Translations under genes and position numbers: made by a program
Notes under the pieces: model-generated
Database searches by the model: none
What the model was told of the DNA's origin: nothing
The model's input: the letters and a program-made list of their open reading frames with translations, nothing else
Part shown: positions 1 to 11,720 of the stretch, one piece after another
How positions within the stretch are numbered: position 1 is the stretch's first letter
Layout of the letters: each line of letters begins with the position of its first letter
NCBI GenBank assembly: GCA_903813345.2
Contig: CAIIXF020000003.1
Coordinates: 2,944,109-3,008,108, forward strand
Source of the DNA: Owenia fusiformis
Lineage: Eukaryota; Annelida; Polychaeta; Sabellida; Oweniidae
DNA: 64,000 nucleotides
Direction of reading: 5' to 3'

Positions 1-1974
1 TAAAATTTTGAAATGCATTTTTCTCAGAACCATTTTCATGCACTGATAAGTTCATTTCTCGCTTGTTTATCAACCGATTTTCTTAATTTTTTCGGCAAAA
101 AACATGGGAGGATGTATGCTATGCATTGGTACGAATTGTGGCTAATTAGAAGATATAAGTGACCTCTAAAAGTTGGTTTTAAATAAATTCACAAAATTTG
201 GAACAAAAAGTCTATCAAAAACCACTTTTTGAAATTAAAAAAAAAAGTTTCACATATCACACTTTGATAACATTGGGTAAGAGTACAAATACGCCAAAGT
301 GGTTTAAACTTTACATGGGGCCTTTAAGAGGTTACCCTTAAAGGCACTTTCTGGCGAAATCTTAAACAAATGTTGCATCAGCAATGTTAATTTAAACAGT
401 GTGTTGGAGGATACAAAATATTAAGGCTCTGTATCTGCTGTAATCCGGTTTTGTATCACCATGAACAAAACAAAACAAAATTTACAAAAAATCATCATTT
501 AAGCTCTTTTTGAGAAATAATAATATGATATATATAATATTTTCAGTATACATCGCATGTTTATGATAACCAGTTGTGATGACTTTAGAATAGCACTCAT
601 CAAATGTTGCTGGTATCAACACACACGACGCAGGCTTTAGAAGAACAATTGCTTTTAAAGCTATCAATTATCGTTATTTTGACCATATAGTACTATAGAA
701 AGTCATGACCTGATTACAAAACTAAAGATCAAACAGATGCAATTTTTCACTTCAGTATTTGAATTGCAAGTTTTGGCCTCATTTCCGAACAAAAAAATAA
801 TTAGAAACTAAATTATCTACCCCATTGATTTATCATTACCCATACTTCTGCTATTTTGAGTATATCATACGCAAAAATCTACTTTTTGCCGATCCTGTAC
901 ATATTGACCTATTTATGTATTCTAGCTCACTATAGTAGATTGTAGTAGTCATGCCCATTAAGTCTTACTACGTATGCGAACTCTTTCATGATGGTTCCAG
1001 AGAATTAATATACTAATAGACATTAAAATATGCATAACTATAATTCACATCACGGCACAATGCAGGTAAAACTACTTAAGTGCCAACTCCTCTATGTATT
1101 TGTCACCTTATTTTGCATAATTGTTTTATGGGGTAAGTAACATCAGATCAAGGTCGCAAATCTCTCCCAAAGCATTAAAGATGTACTTAAACTGTTTGAT
1201 CTGAATTAGATTATATTCATGGTACCTTACTGTATGAAGGCCACACTTTACGATGACGGATCATCAACACTTGCACAAGTTCGTTTTATCAGGATATCGG
1301 GGACATAAAGTCAGCACGTGTCTCTTTTTGTGGCAAAACTTTTTCAGACCTTAAATGTTAAATTGCTGGACAAGATTGTCAAATGACACTTCAGAGGAAA
1401 TAATGTTACCTCGTTTTATTGTTATACAGCTTTAATTGTTGGAAAAAAACTTTAACCCTTTCCGTTAAAACATTCAATTTTCTTTTTCACGTCTTCTATA
1501 ATTTATCAAACATCATTGTAAACGCCAATATAGATGTGGCACATAATACCCCCTCTGTGGAGTCCTACCCACTATATCACGTATGTATATTACATTGATT
1601 TTAATTAAAAAAGGGTATAAAGGCTATCAATTTACCAGGGTCTACCCCCGGAGGTTAACCGGTTGACGAGTGACCGAATTGACCAGATCGCTTGTGAACC
1701 CTTGTAATACTATATTATTAGAATACTACAGAAACACATTGTGTTGACGATTTACAAGGCTTTTACGTGTATTTGATTTGAACTGTTGTAAGGCCAAAAT
1801 TTGATTATTGTTTAATTCAAATGCGTGTGAATTGCTAACTTTATTTCTACCTTGGTTTAGCCTTCATACGACTGAGTAAAAGCTCTCGAATAGTGTCACT
1901 TAAAGATTACATTAGAACCATACTTCTAATGACCCTACATAACAAGTTGCTACAACAATCTCGGCGTATTGGCT
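1..1974. other. AT-rich intergenic sequence, nothing recognised
   Basis: No convincing exon, RNA gene or terminal inverted repeat was found here. Short open frames exist on both strands but show no recognisable motif and no paired splice sites. Confidence 0.5.
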
Positions 1975-1978
1975 AACT

Positions 1979-2211
1979 TTGTGGCTCAGGGGTAGAGCTT
2001 CAGAGTCTAGAGCGGAAGGTCCGGGGTTCAATTCCCACACGGGGAATGGCATTTCACACAGTCTCTTTCCCACACGGGGTATTGAATTTAGCACACTCTC
2101 TCACTCTCTCCTGGATCGTATTCAGTACTATCGTGTTACACTACAGCTCACTGGAGGGGCGTCGTTACATACTTGTTTTCATCAGTTATACATCAAAATT
2201 AAAGATACCAA
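1979..2211 (+). mobile_element. tRNA-derived SINE
   Basis: The 5' part has the two internal RNA polymerase III promoter boxes of a tRNA: an A-box-like TGGCTCAGGGGTA and, about 45 bp later, a B-box GGTTCAATTCC. A non-tRNA body follows, ending in an A-rich stretch (CAAACCAAAAAAA). This head, body and A-rich tail is the layout of a SINE. The anticodon arm does not fold as a functional tRNA by eye, so a tRNA gene is less likely. No target-site duplication was identified. Confidence 0.65.
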
Positions 2212-3331
2212 ACCAAAAAAATATTTATTTATCTATTTATTCATACAATATTAAAAAAATTAAAGATATCAAAGTTATACTTCATTATGGTGTTTCTTTG
2301 TTAGAATTGTTAAATCAACTATTTCACATCGGTGCAAGAAGTTTGTGACAACTTTTAGATTTGACGCCAAAACTTCGTTTGCAATTTTATTACATCTTTA
2401 AAATGGGTGTTTTCGATAACAACAAATACGTTGTCATATTATCATAAAATAAATATAATTTTATATGTCGTGTATGTCCCCTTTATTTCAACTAGTTTTG
2501 ATGTTATTAGTATTGGCCGTCAATTTTAGAATTCTTCAACCTGTTTGGCAATTCGAAATGTTTTACATATATACGTACATACACTTTCTTTTGAATTTAA
2601 TATACACAAAAAATATATTTTCTCCAGTCGCTTCATTTCTTCTTTGCATGCTGGTTGATTTATAGTATTTTTGATGAATGACACATTAGCATTTTCTCAA
2701 CTTATTCAAGATGGGTTTATGCAGGGTATTGTGAGATGTAATATGACATTTCCTATTATTTTGATGATCTTGTATGTTTTAATTGGTTTTAACTTGGAAA
2801 ACCCCAAATTGTTGAAATATTTTTGGGAGACTAATTAGGGAAATTAATGAAACCTGCTATTATTATACAGCAGCTAATAATATTGTACATATATTGTTCA
2901 CCAGCTTCCATAATAGGCAGCTTCATTTGCACAAGTTCTAAAAGTTTAGTTCTAAAACCGTATTCATGTATATATTTATATAATCCAAGGGTTTACTTTA
3001 AGTGGGGCTAAGATTGTGTACCGAAAGTGAAACAAAACGGCACGACATCTGCAGCTTTGTTCAGCATGTTATAGACCGAAGTGGACATCATTCAGGCAAA
3101 CTTTACATTTTGATGTTCAAAAGTAGCGGTTAATTTGATTGTCGTTGTTATACAAATATATATTTTTTCCGTCCTATTCAAAAGCTGGTAATGAACACGT
3201 CTGCATAAGATTTCAATATATCATTGTGTTACCCCTTCCACGATTCCCATCACTTGCAAAAAAAGATAGAAAGGTATGGCACATTTTTTTTATACAATCA
3301 CAAAGGAAATAGTGCCATGCTTTTTCTACAG

Positions 3332-3505
3332 GGTGGCAAGATGGCTTCCAAGAACTTACCACTCTCTACCCATTCAAACGACTATGATTGTGGTGCTTGT
3401 ATGGTAGAATGGATTTTACACAGGCACAAAGACAAGTTGAATATTCTTAACAAAGAATGCAATTTATCTTCTAAAGACATTTGCATATTCAATGCAATGA
3501 TACAG
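3332..3505 (+). CDS. possible internal exon of a Ulp1/SENP-like (C48) cysteine protease
   Basis: A 58-codon phase-0 exon is bounded by a good acceptor (TTTTTCTACAG) and donor (GTAAGG). Its translation contains LPLSTHSNDYDCGACMVEWI, which resembles the C-terminal catalytic block of Ulp1/SENP proteases, where an upstream polar residue and a D-C-G motif carry the nucleophilic cysteine. The residue at the oxyanion glutamine position is not clearly conserved. I could not find the exons carrying the catalytic His and Asp, so this may be a relict, possibly from a transposon-borne C48 protease. The assignment rests on one short motif. Confidence 0.35.
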
Positions 3506-3632
3506 GTAAGGCATGTTAAAAAGTGGGTCAGGTATGCCTAGTTCTGCCATTTTCTCATGTATCATCTTTCTTATCCATGCAAGCTTATTTAGTCAAGTAT
3601 AGTTTATTAGATTCCAATTTTTTCTTAGCAAC

Positions 3633-5400
3633 TAGAACATCTTATTTTTAACTGCTCACATCGTTAGTATAAAGGAAATATGTTTAAGTCAACTGTTAAT
3701 CAAGATCAAAGATCAAGATCTAGCTTGAATCTTGTGATTTGAAACATTTTGAAATCCAGTTTGTGAGTACAATTTCTAAAAATTGGTATTTAATATTTAT
3801 CAAAACATAGAGTGGTGAACTCGTGTGAATTACTGAGATATTGCGTATCAAGTGACATTCGCTATCAATGGTGTCTGAACAGGATGTAAGTTTTCTCCGA
3901 TCAAGCCGGAAAAACGAATATTTTTATATCTATACTTTGTTAACAGCGTTAAATCTCCCCCACTTATACATCATATCTCAGTCTTTCAAACGACTCTAAA
4001 TTCACAAGCAGAGGACGGATATTTATTGAGATATCACTGCTTTTCGTTTCGAAATCTGAACAGCTCTATATTTCCTATTAGTAAGGTGTTTGTACACATT
4101 TTTAAAAATACACGAATGGGATACTAAATCTATGTCAATGCATTATAAATGAGTATTTTGCTTTAATTTGCCTCTGTCCTAAATGAATTTGTGATTCAAT
4201 GATGTTTGGCTGAACGAGGGCCGTGCCTTCACAAAATCGATAAAGAAAATTCACATCGTACTGCTTATCTCTGTATATTTTATGCCTGCATATTTCTCTC
4301 GATTTTAACCTCTAGATTTCTGTATGATGGTGTCTGTACACATTTTTAAAATACACGACTGAAATACTTAAGTATATGCCAATGCATTATAAATTAATTC
4401 GCAATTTAAATTTTTGAAGCATGGAAACAAGCCGGTCGTTCCTTCACAAAATCGATAAAGAAAATTCACATCGTACTGTTTATCTCTATATTTTATGCCT
4501 GCATATTTCTCTCGATTTTCGGAAGCTCCGGCAGCCGCACGGGTAAAAAAATATGACTGAGTCATTATTCTAGATATATCAGGAGGCAAATATATTGTTT
4601 CAAACTACCGTGTGCATATGCGGTAAAAAATGCGGACAAGAAACGCTCTCCGGACTAGCCAAAAAACCCAAACTGTTCCTTGTTGACAGGTATTTGCTAC
4701 AGAGAGGGTCCATGTTTTAGGCAAGCCAGGTATGTCTTATGTATGGCTCATTATCAATTAAAGCGAGTATGAATGAGAAAAACAAATCGAAAACCATTAT
4801 ATTTTTTACTTATTTCCTAATTTGGACATAAGAATATATTTCAACTTTAATTCTAGGCCAATTCCGCCTACTAGAACTTCTTAGTAACGATTCTAAACAT
4901 CCAAGGGAATTGATACTGGCCGAATATTACCTTTATTGCCCATTTTCCTATGAGATGTAGTTTACCAAACATTGGATTGGCGGTATATGCGTGTCTTACT
5001 CGGCAGTCAGGTTGTATATACGCGGGTATACTTTCCCCCAGTGTAGAACATCTTATTTTTAACTGCTAACATCGTAAGTATAAAGGAAATATGTTGACGT
5101 CAAATGTTAATCAGGATCAAAGATCAAGATTTAGCTTGAATCTTGTGATTTGAAACATTTTGAAATCCAGCTCTTTTGTGAGTAAAATTTCTAAAAATTG
5201 GTATTTAATATTTATCAAAACATAGAGTGGTGAACTCGTGTGAATTACGAAGATATTGCGTATCACGTGACATTCGCTGTCAATGGTGTCTGAACAGGAT
5301 GTAAGTTTTCTCCGATCAAGCCGGAAAAACGAATATTTGTATATCTATACTTTGTTGATAGCGTTAAATCTCCCCCTACAGAGAGGGTCCATGTTTTAGG
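3633..5400 (+). repeat. pair of direct repeats, about 330 bp each
   Basis: Bases 3633-3961 recur at 5044-5376 with only scattered differences. A short block beginning TACAGAGAGGGTCCATG at about 4691 is also repeated, immediately after the second copy (about 5376). The duplicated segments surround a second, unrelated tandem pair at 4085-4520. No coding capacity was seen. Confidence 0.75.
4085..4520 (+). repeat. tandem duplication containing a dispersed MITE fragment
   Basis: Two about 200-bp units (near 4085-4310 and 4325-4520) share the stretches TACACATTTTTAAAA and CTTCACAAAATCGATA. The second half of each unit matches, in reverse complement, the interior of the inverted-repeat elements found in intron 6 of both CRAL-TRIO genes (near 42258-42312 and 59036-59092). 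It is therefore a relict of a dispersed family. Confidence 0.6.
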
Positions 5401-5514
5401 CAAGCCCCAAAAGCCAATCTAAAATTCCCGTCCAAGCCTTCATTATCGCTACCTTTGAATTACTGATGTGTCCTAAGACGCTCCTTACGACTGATATTAA
5501 AGTTTCTTCCCATT

Positions 5515-5640
5515 TGCCTATTTTCGAATTCAACTGACGGCTGATGGATTAACATACTATGTTATGGCAAGCTCTTTCAAATATGAATTGGTCATGAAAT
5601 AGTAAGTTAAGCCATCAGCTGAAAACCGAGATATTTAATA
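5515..5640. mobile_element. short palindromic MITE, degenerate member
   Basis: The left side (GACGGCTGATGGATTAACAT) and the reverse complement of the right side (TCAGCTGATGGCTTAACTTA) match imperfectly and enclose a small hairpin. The sequence is related to the better element at 6357-6540. Confidence 0.45.
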
Positions 5641-6356
5641 ATTGCTACACTTTTTTGAACCACGCAGTATCATGGTATAACTGAGAAGCCCATTCGGGAA
5701 TCGTTTTTATACGATAGTACATACTTGCCCTATGTATAAACCCCAAATCCAATCCCACCTAGTAATTAACCTCTAACTATTCCATATGTTTTCCAAGAGA
5801 AATGATAGAAAATGAGGAGAATACTTGCAATCGTATTGACTAAAATATATAAAATCGTAGTAATTGGAAAAATGTATGGACACGTGTACGGAATGATCAC
5901 ATTGAGCTGGTTTTATTTTCGCGGAGATTTTGAACTGCTGGCCGTTTTATGTGCAGAATTGTTAAAATAAAGTTTTTTTGTTTTTTTTAATTGATTTTTA
6001 TTTCAGGTTTAGCAGCATTACAATTTAATAAATACAAATATTCAATATAAAAAGGTTCTACATTGATTTTACAATAAATTGCAGGTATTTCTGCCAAGAG
6101 CACCACCAATAGATAGAGTATTCAGTTGTTGTTACATTTCATGTAGATTATTTGGATATATATACAAGATCCTCCTAGACAAATTCAAGTAATAAAGTTT
6201 ATAAGTTCGATTTTTGATATGATTATTGATTTATATTAAAATAATAAGAATGTTAATTAATAATTGGGAGGGGCAGATGAGTAATGCGCATGCGCATCGA
6301 CGCATTTAAATTGCAGCGTAAAACTACAAATAATTGCTTCGTTAGGCTTTGCTTGT

Positions 6357-6540
6357 ATTCGCGAATGTAACTTTCGGCTGTCGGCTACCAGATTAACCTA
6401 CTACTTTATGGGAAACTCATTAACTTAAATATGAATAGTACCTGCCACTACTCCATCCATATTTAAATTAGTTGGTCATAAAATAGTAGGTTAATCCGGT
6501 AACCGATAGGCGTTAGTTGCATTCGCGAATAAAAGGTTGG
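6357..6540. mobile_element. 184-bp palindromic MITE
   Basis: Both ends carry the self-complementary ATTCGCGAAT. About 70 bp on each side pair imperfectly, including GGATTAACCTACTA on the right arm against CAGATTAACCTACTA on the left. There is no coding capacity. Related sequences lie at 5515-5640 and 55612-55860, so this is a dispersed family. No clear target-site duplication was seen. Confidence 0.65.
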
Positions 6541-9046
6541 ATAAAGCCAGTGTGGACACAATTTTTTCTCTAACCTTCGTTACAAAAATGCTTCGTTAGA
6601 CTCAACCCGGTAGTGTAGCAGGTAACAGTATAGGCCTAATCTGTAAGTTATTCTGACTTTTCAGCTGATGACGAAAGTAAGGTTAAGATTTGGAGACAGA
6701 ATCAAGTGAATATTTTCCATTTTCCAAATGCAAATGTCTCGTTTTCCAATTGGGTTTTGAGAATTGCCCTCTATAACTAATCTTCAGAATCTTCAGTAAA
6801 TTGAAATAGAAAAACAATTCGAGAAGATTATTTGGTATTTATTTCTAAAATACAAAATATCTACATTCATATGAAATAGATACATCTGTAAATACATAAA
6901 TTTTCAAATTCAATAGAATAAGATAAATATCAAATTCGTAACTATGGACAATCATAAAAGTGGTCGAGTTACACTCCTCTTAAAAATGATAATCACACCA
7001 CAGGTCTTCTTTGTATAATTGTAGTTTTAAACTAAACTTTTCTCCGCATTTTATTAAAAGCCGTCAATATACAAGCCTATTACAGTTGCATTGCATTTAA
7101 GACATATTTAGGCCGGAAACGATATGCCAGTACACCCCCCCCCCCTCCCCCCTCTTAAGTTCGGCAAACGGAAACCCCTTCACCTATTAAGATTAACAAT
7201 ATATAAAAATTAAAAAAGATCAAAAATCATCAAAATGTAATCCAAACTTTGAAATTAAGCAACAAATTTGAGATCAGGATATTGACATATAATTTTGCTA
7301 TCCAATAGAATATTCCGGTTTCCAAACTTATTGAGGGGAGTGTTCTTAGATATGTTACTATTATACAAGGCTTCCAATGTCTTGCAAGTGTTGTGGGACA
7401 ACCTGTACAGATCATAGACGTGTGTGTATCAAAATGTACTAGAATTCGTGTAAATGGTGACACTTATAGGTTTGGTTTATATGATCTATTAGAATTACAT
7501 CTAAGTATACATTGAGAAATATAAATATACGTATATGTAGTGAAAATCCTAAGAAGATCGAAATATTTTGAGTAGTAGCCTATTATATATGTATTTGTGT
7601 GTTTTTGGCTACAGTAGTTGTAAAGTTTTCTATTTTTTAAATGTTATGGCACAATCCTCAGACTATACTTTGTTTTGATATCTTAAATATGATACAACCT
7701 CACCCTTTACTTTTGATGTTTAAATCTCTTAATTTGGGTTGTTTGTTGGCATTCACAATGTATTTTAATCAACCTTTTATATTCGTCAAGAATGTGATGG
7801 GATATATGTGATATATAAAATATGTGTATACTTGGACTTTTCAAATGTTGCTCTTTGTGTTTTGTCATAATGCACAAGAGAAGTCAATAAGTTAAAGGAA
7901 ACATTTTACAACATATAATTTATAAACATTAGTAATCCTGAGCTCGTTAACGTGTATTAATATAATATAGTCAGTAACTCTCTGATGCGTTTTTTCACTA
8001 TTTGATGATGATTTAGAAATATTCGCTCTTATTGTTTTGATTTCAAATGTTGCCCTTTGATTAGCAATGCTTTGTTATTGCTCGTGTATTTCACAAATAC
8101 GCCTATTACAACATAGCTAAAGTGTATCAATTTACGAAACCTGAGTCCTATTTTTATTATTCCTTTCACAGATTCAGGAAGTTTAGCTACAAGCCTCTGT
8201 GACCCCCACCCCCCCTCTACTTCACTACACAGCTCACACTGTTGTAGTGGGTGTCACAAAAGCTAGTGGCTAGACTAAGATTCACGTGTTACATTACAGT
8301 AAAACTCATCTAATGTGAACACACTTTGACACGGCGCTCGAAAATGAATACAAATGGAAAATGACGCCCGTGAACAAATGGTGTTGTTACTATACAGAGA
8401 TTTCCTTCATACTTTGTTCTTCATTTGTCTTGTCGGTGCCTATACGAAAATTGCGTGACATGTGACAATTTACGTGAGGTGTTCAAGTTAGAAGTTTTAC
8501 TGTATATCGTTAAATATCAGTCTAATGTGTTTTATCATAGGTGTCCTTATTCTTGTAATTTCCAACATATCCACTCCCATCCAGAATGTTTTTTCGGCCT
8601 GCGATTCCCTTTCCTTTGCCTTCTTCATCGAATCGTTCCTTGTGACTCCCCGTGTAGCCCTTGGTGTCTGTTAGGCGATCAACACCTCCGACCTTCTTAG
8701 CGACTTTCTGAAATCAGCATGTGTATGCTAATAAAATTAGGATTATGGTACAAGGTATATTATACCATTATATTTAAAGTAGAAAAATCGAAACGATTTT
8801 GTTTCTTCTGTAATTCGAAAAATACGAAATGTTATGGAGAACACGTTCTTTTTTGTTGTTCTCAATCAGAACTAAAACGAGCTCGATCTTTATATCTCAG
8901 TAAAATAATAAGTATAAACAATAGTTTTTCTCATCTTAATACAAGTAGTCTATTTTTATACTCCTTGTAACCGCACGATGATGCAATTAATGAAACAATT
9001 TGTGATTATTATATTTTACAAGAGTTCATAATATTTCCAAAGAGTT
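6541..9046. other. AT-rich intergenic sequence with C-rich tracts
   Basis: No gene was recognised. A pyrimidine run lies near 7133-7155 and another C-rich run near 8207. Open frames of 60-90 codons are present without supporting splice sites or motifs. Confidence 0.45.
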
Positions 9047-9047
9047 G

Positions 9048-9863
9048 TTAACCCCCCTATCACACCAAACTAGTTCTTACCCGTTCTTGCCAGTCCTACG
9101 AAAAAGTCGTAAAACGGGCTCAATCTGGCTGTGGTCGGGAAATATGTCTAAAATAATTAGCTACTTCGTTCATAAATAGTCTTCAATGCGTCCATCTCAT
9201 TCGCAGTTCGTTCAGGTCGCACCAGGTCGGTGTGCAACGTCGTATAACGCGTCCCTTAGTCTAGAAGGTCATCATGACCTGATAACAGAACGGTATGGTC
9301 GCCATCAAATTTTGAATCGATTCAAAATTCTAAAATCACCTTCCCGTCTGAGAACGTTCATGAAGTTCGTAAATAGACCTTAGAAAGTTGCAGCTACGTT
9401 CATTCCGTTCGCACACAGTTTGAAACCAGTTTTGAAGAACGCAGTGGCAACTTGTTTGGTGTGATAGCTATATTTTTGCTAACTCGTTCATAAGCAGTCT
9501 TAAATACGTTCTTAATCAGTTTAAACCCGTTTGCAATTAGTTCTACCTCGTTCTCAATACGTCCTCAGACAGTTCAACTCGTTGTTAAAACGTCCCTAGT
9601 ATGATTGAAGTACGACGGTTCCGTTCGTAGTACGTCCAGCTCGTCGTTAGTACGTTGTCACTCGTTCTAGTTGTAGAACGTATCGACCACGAGAACATTT
9701 TGAGCATGTTCTAAGTTATAGGGTACCTACCCGTTTGAGTACGTTCGATGAAGTTTGTAGATAGACCCCAAACGGTTCTAGGTACGTCCAGTCCGTTCGT
9801 ACACAGTTGAAGCCCGTTTTCGAGAACGTAGTGAAAACTAGTTTGGTGTGATAGTAGGGTTAA
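9048..9863. mobile_element. non-autonomous piggyBac-like element, TTAA target site
   Basis: A TTAA lies at 9048-9051 and another at 9860-9863. Inside them the ends are inverted repeats: the left begins CCCCCCTATCACACCAAACT and the right, reverse complemented, CCCTACTATCACACCAAACT. TTAA duplication with CCC...GGG termini is the signature of piggyBac. The interior is non-coding and consists of two related about 380-bp halves. The 120-bp right end (about 9732-9852) is repeated at about 9350-9470, where an internal copy of the terminus (TTTGGTGTGATAG) also sits. Short CGTTC and CAGTT words recur throughout. No transposase was found. Confidence 0.75.
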
Positions 9864-9885
9864 CACAAGGCATTAACATGACAAA

Positions 9886-11306
9886 ATGTCACCACCTAAA
9901 ACAATTTGGTCAATTTAAAGCAAGTTGGAAAATACCTTTTGACCTTAAGAAGAACTTCTGAGAACATGTAGATGATTTTGAAAAAAAAATTAGTCAATTT
10001 GAAGCAAGTTGAAAAAAGACCTTTTTGACCTTGAGAAGGTCATTGAAGGTCAAAGGTCAAATCTAAAGTCAGATTTGAACTTCTGAGAACTTGTAAAGTC
10101 AAATTTGAACTTCTGAAAAGATGTAGATGATTTTGAAAAAAAAATTTGGTCAATTTGAAGCAAGTTGAAAACAGACCTTTTTGACCTTTTTTGACCTTGA
10201 GAAGGTCATTAAAGGTCAAATGTCAAATCTAAAGTCAGATTTGAATTTCTGAGAACATGTAGATGATTTTGAAAAAGAAATTAGTCAATTTGAAGCAAGT
10301 TGAAAAAAGACCTTTTTTGACCTTGAGAAGGTCATTGAAGGTCAAATGTCAAATCTAAAGTCAATTCTAAAGTCATATTTGAATTTCTGAGAACATGTAG
10401 ATGATTTTGAAAAAAAAATTTAGTCAATTTGAAGCAAGATGAAAAAATACCTTTTTTGACATTGAGAAGGTCATTGAAGGTCAAATGTCAAATCTAAAGT
10501 CAGATTTGAATTTCTGAGAACATGTAGATGATTTTGAAAAAAAAATTAGTCAATTTGAAGCAAGTTGAAAAAAGACCTTTTTGACCTTTTTTGACTTTGA
10601 GAAGGTCATTGAAGGTCAAATGTCAAATCTTAAGTCAAATCTAAAGTCAGATTTGAATTTCTGAGAACACGTAGATGATTTTGAAAAAATGTTTTAGTCA
10701 AATGAAGCAAGTTGAAAACAGACCTTTTTGACCTTTTTTGACCTTGAGAAGGTCATTGAAGGTCAAATGTCAAAACTTAAGTCAAATCTTAAGTCAGATT
10801 TGAATTTCTGAGAACACGTAGATGATTTTGAAAAAAAAATTTAGTCAATTTGAAGCAAGTTGAAAACAGACCTTTTTGACCTTTTCTGACCTTGAGAAGG
10901 TCATTGAAGGTCAAATGTCAAATCTAAACTCAGATTTGAAGGTCAAATGTCAAATCTAAAGTCAAATCTAAAGTCAGATTTGAATTTCTGAGAACATGTA
11001 GATGATTTTGAAAAAAGATTTAGTCAATGTGAAGCAAGTTAAAAAAAGACCTTTTTGACCTTGAGAAGGTCATTGAAGGTCAAATGTCAAATCTAAAGTC
11101 AGATTTGAACTTCTGAGAATATGTAGATGATTTAGAAAAATTTGAAGTCAGTCTGAACAGTATTTGTTAAGTTATAGGAAGTTGTAAGAAATTGTTACAG
11201 ACGCCGGACGCCAACCTCCAACCGCCGGACGCCAACCTCCAACCACCAACCGCCGTCGCAAAAAACGGAGACCATAACAATATGTCACCACTTTTGGTGG
11301 TGACAT
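9886..11306 (+). mobile_element. non-autonomous element with a tandem-repeat core and 3' hairpin
   Basis: Nine repeat units of 124-180 bp occupy about 9890-11150, marked by GATGATTTTGAAAAA at 9971, 10125, 10262, 10400, 10527, 10674, 10821, 11001 and 11125. Most units carry TGACCTTGAGAAGGTCA and GAAGGTCAAATGTCAAATCT. The left flank contains ATGTCACCACC. The right end is an exact hairpin at 11282-11306 with a 10-bp stem (ATGTCACCAC) and a 5-nt loop, preceded by a GC-rich duplicated word (CGCCGGACGCCAACCTCCAA, 11200-11260). Shared end words, a 3' hairpin and a minisatellite core resemble the pearl/Helentron-type non-autonomous elements of marine invertebrates. The family assignment is inference. 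Confidence 0.6.
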
Positions 11307-11720
11307 AAAAACTGACGTGAAATCATTTTATGCTACTTAGTACTAATTAGTGATTGTTAAAATTAGATTGTAAGTATTGCTTTGCCATGCATGTACATGA
11401 ATGTTTTATTTGTTATTTGCTTTATTGGACTTATATCTCGATGTACATTACATGTTCAAGAGACCAATACACTTATTATTATTATATTATACCCCCATTA
11501 TAAGATACACTCTCCTCTATAAGTTTGGCAACTGACAGCCCCCTTCAGATCACTAATCAAAACATGTTTATGGTTGACAATATCAAAAATCATGACTTTC
11601 CGAACTAATTAGGTTAAAATTGCGATTCTAGCATTGACAGGCTTTTATATGCTAACCAAAGAAAACTTCGGTATATACAAAGACTATTAGCCCGAAAACC
11701 CTTTTGCCGCTACACACGCT
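11307..11720. other. spacer downstream of the TPPP gene
   Basis: This is mostly AT-rich spacer. Around 11505-11550 there is a fragment (CTATAAGTTTGGCAACT) of the long-inverted-repeat family seen intact at 59618-60405 and at the window end. Confidence 0.5.

Noticed and set aside
1979-2045. Functional tRNA gene
   Set aside because: A and B boxes are present but the anticodon stem and acceptor stem do not pair convincingly, and a SINE body with an A-rich end follows.
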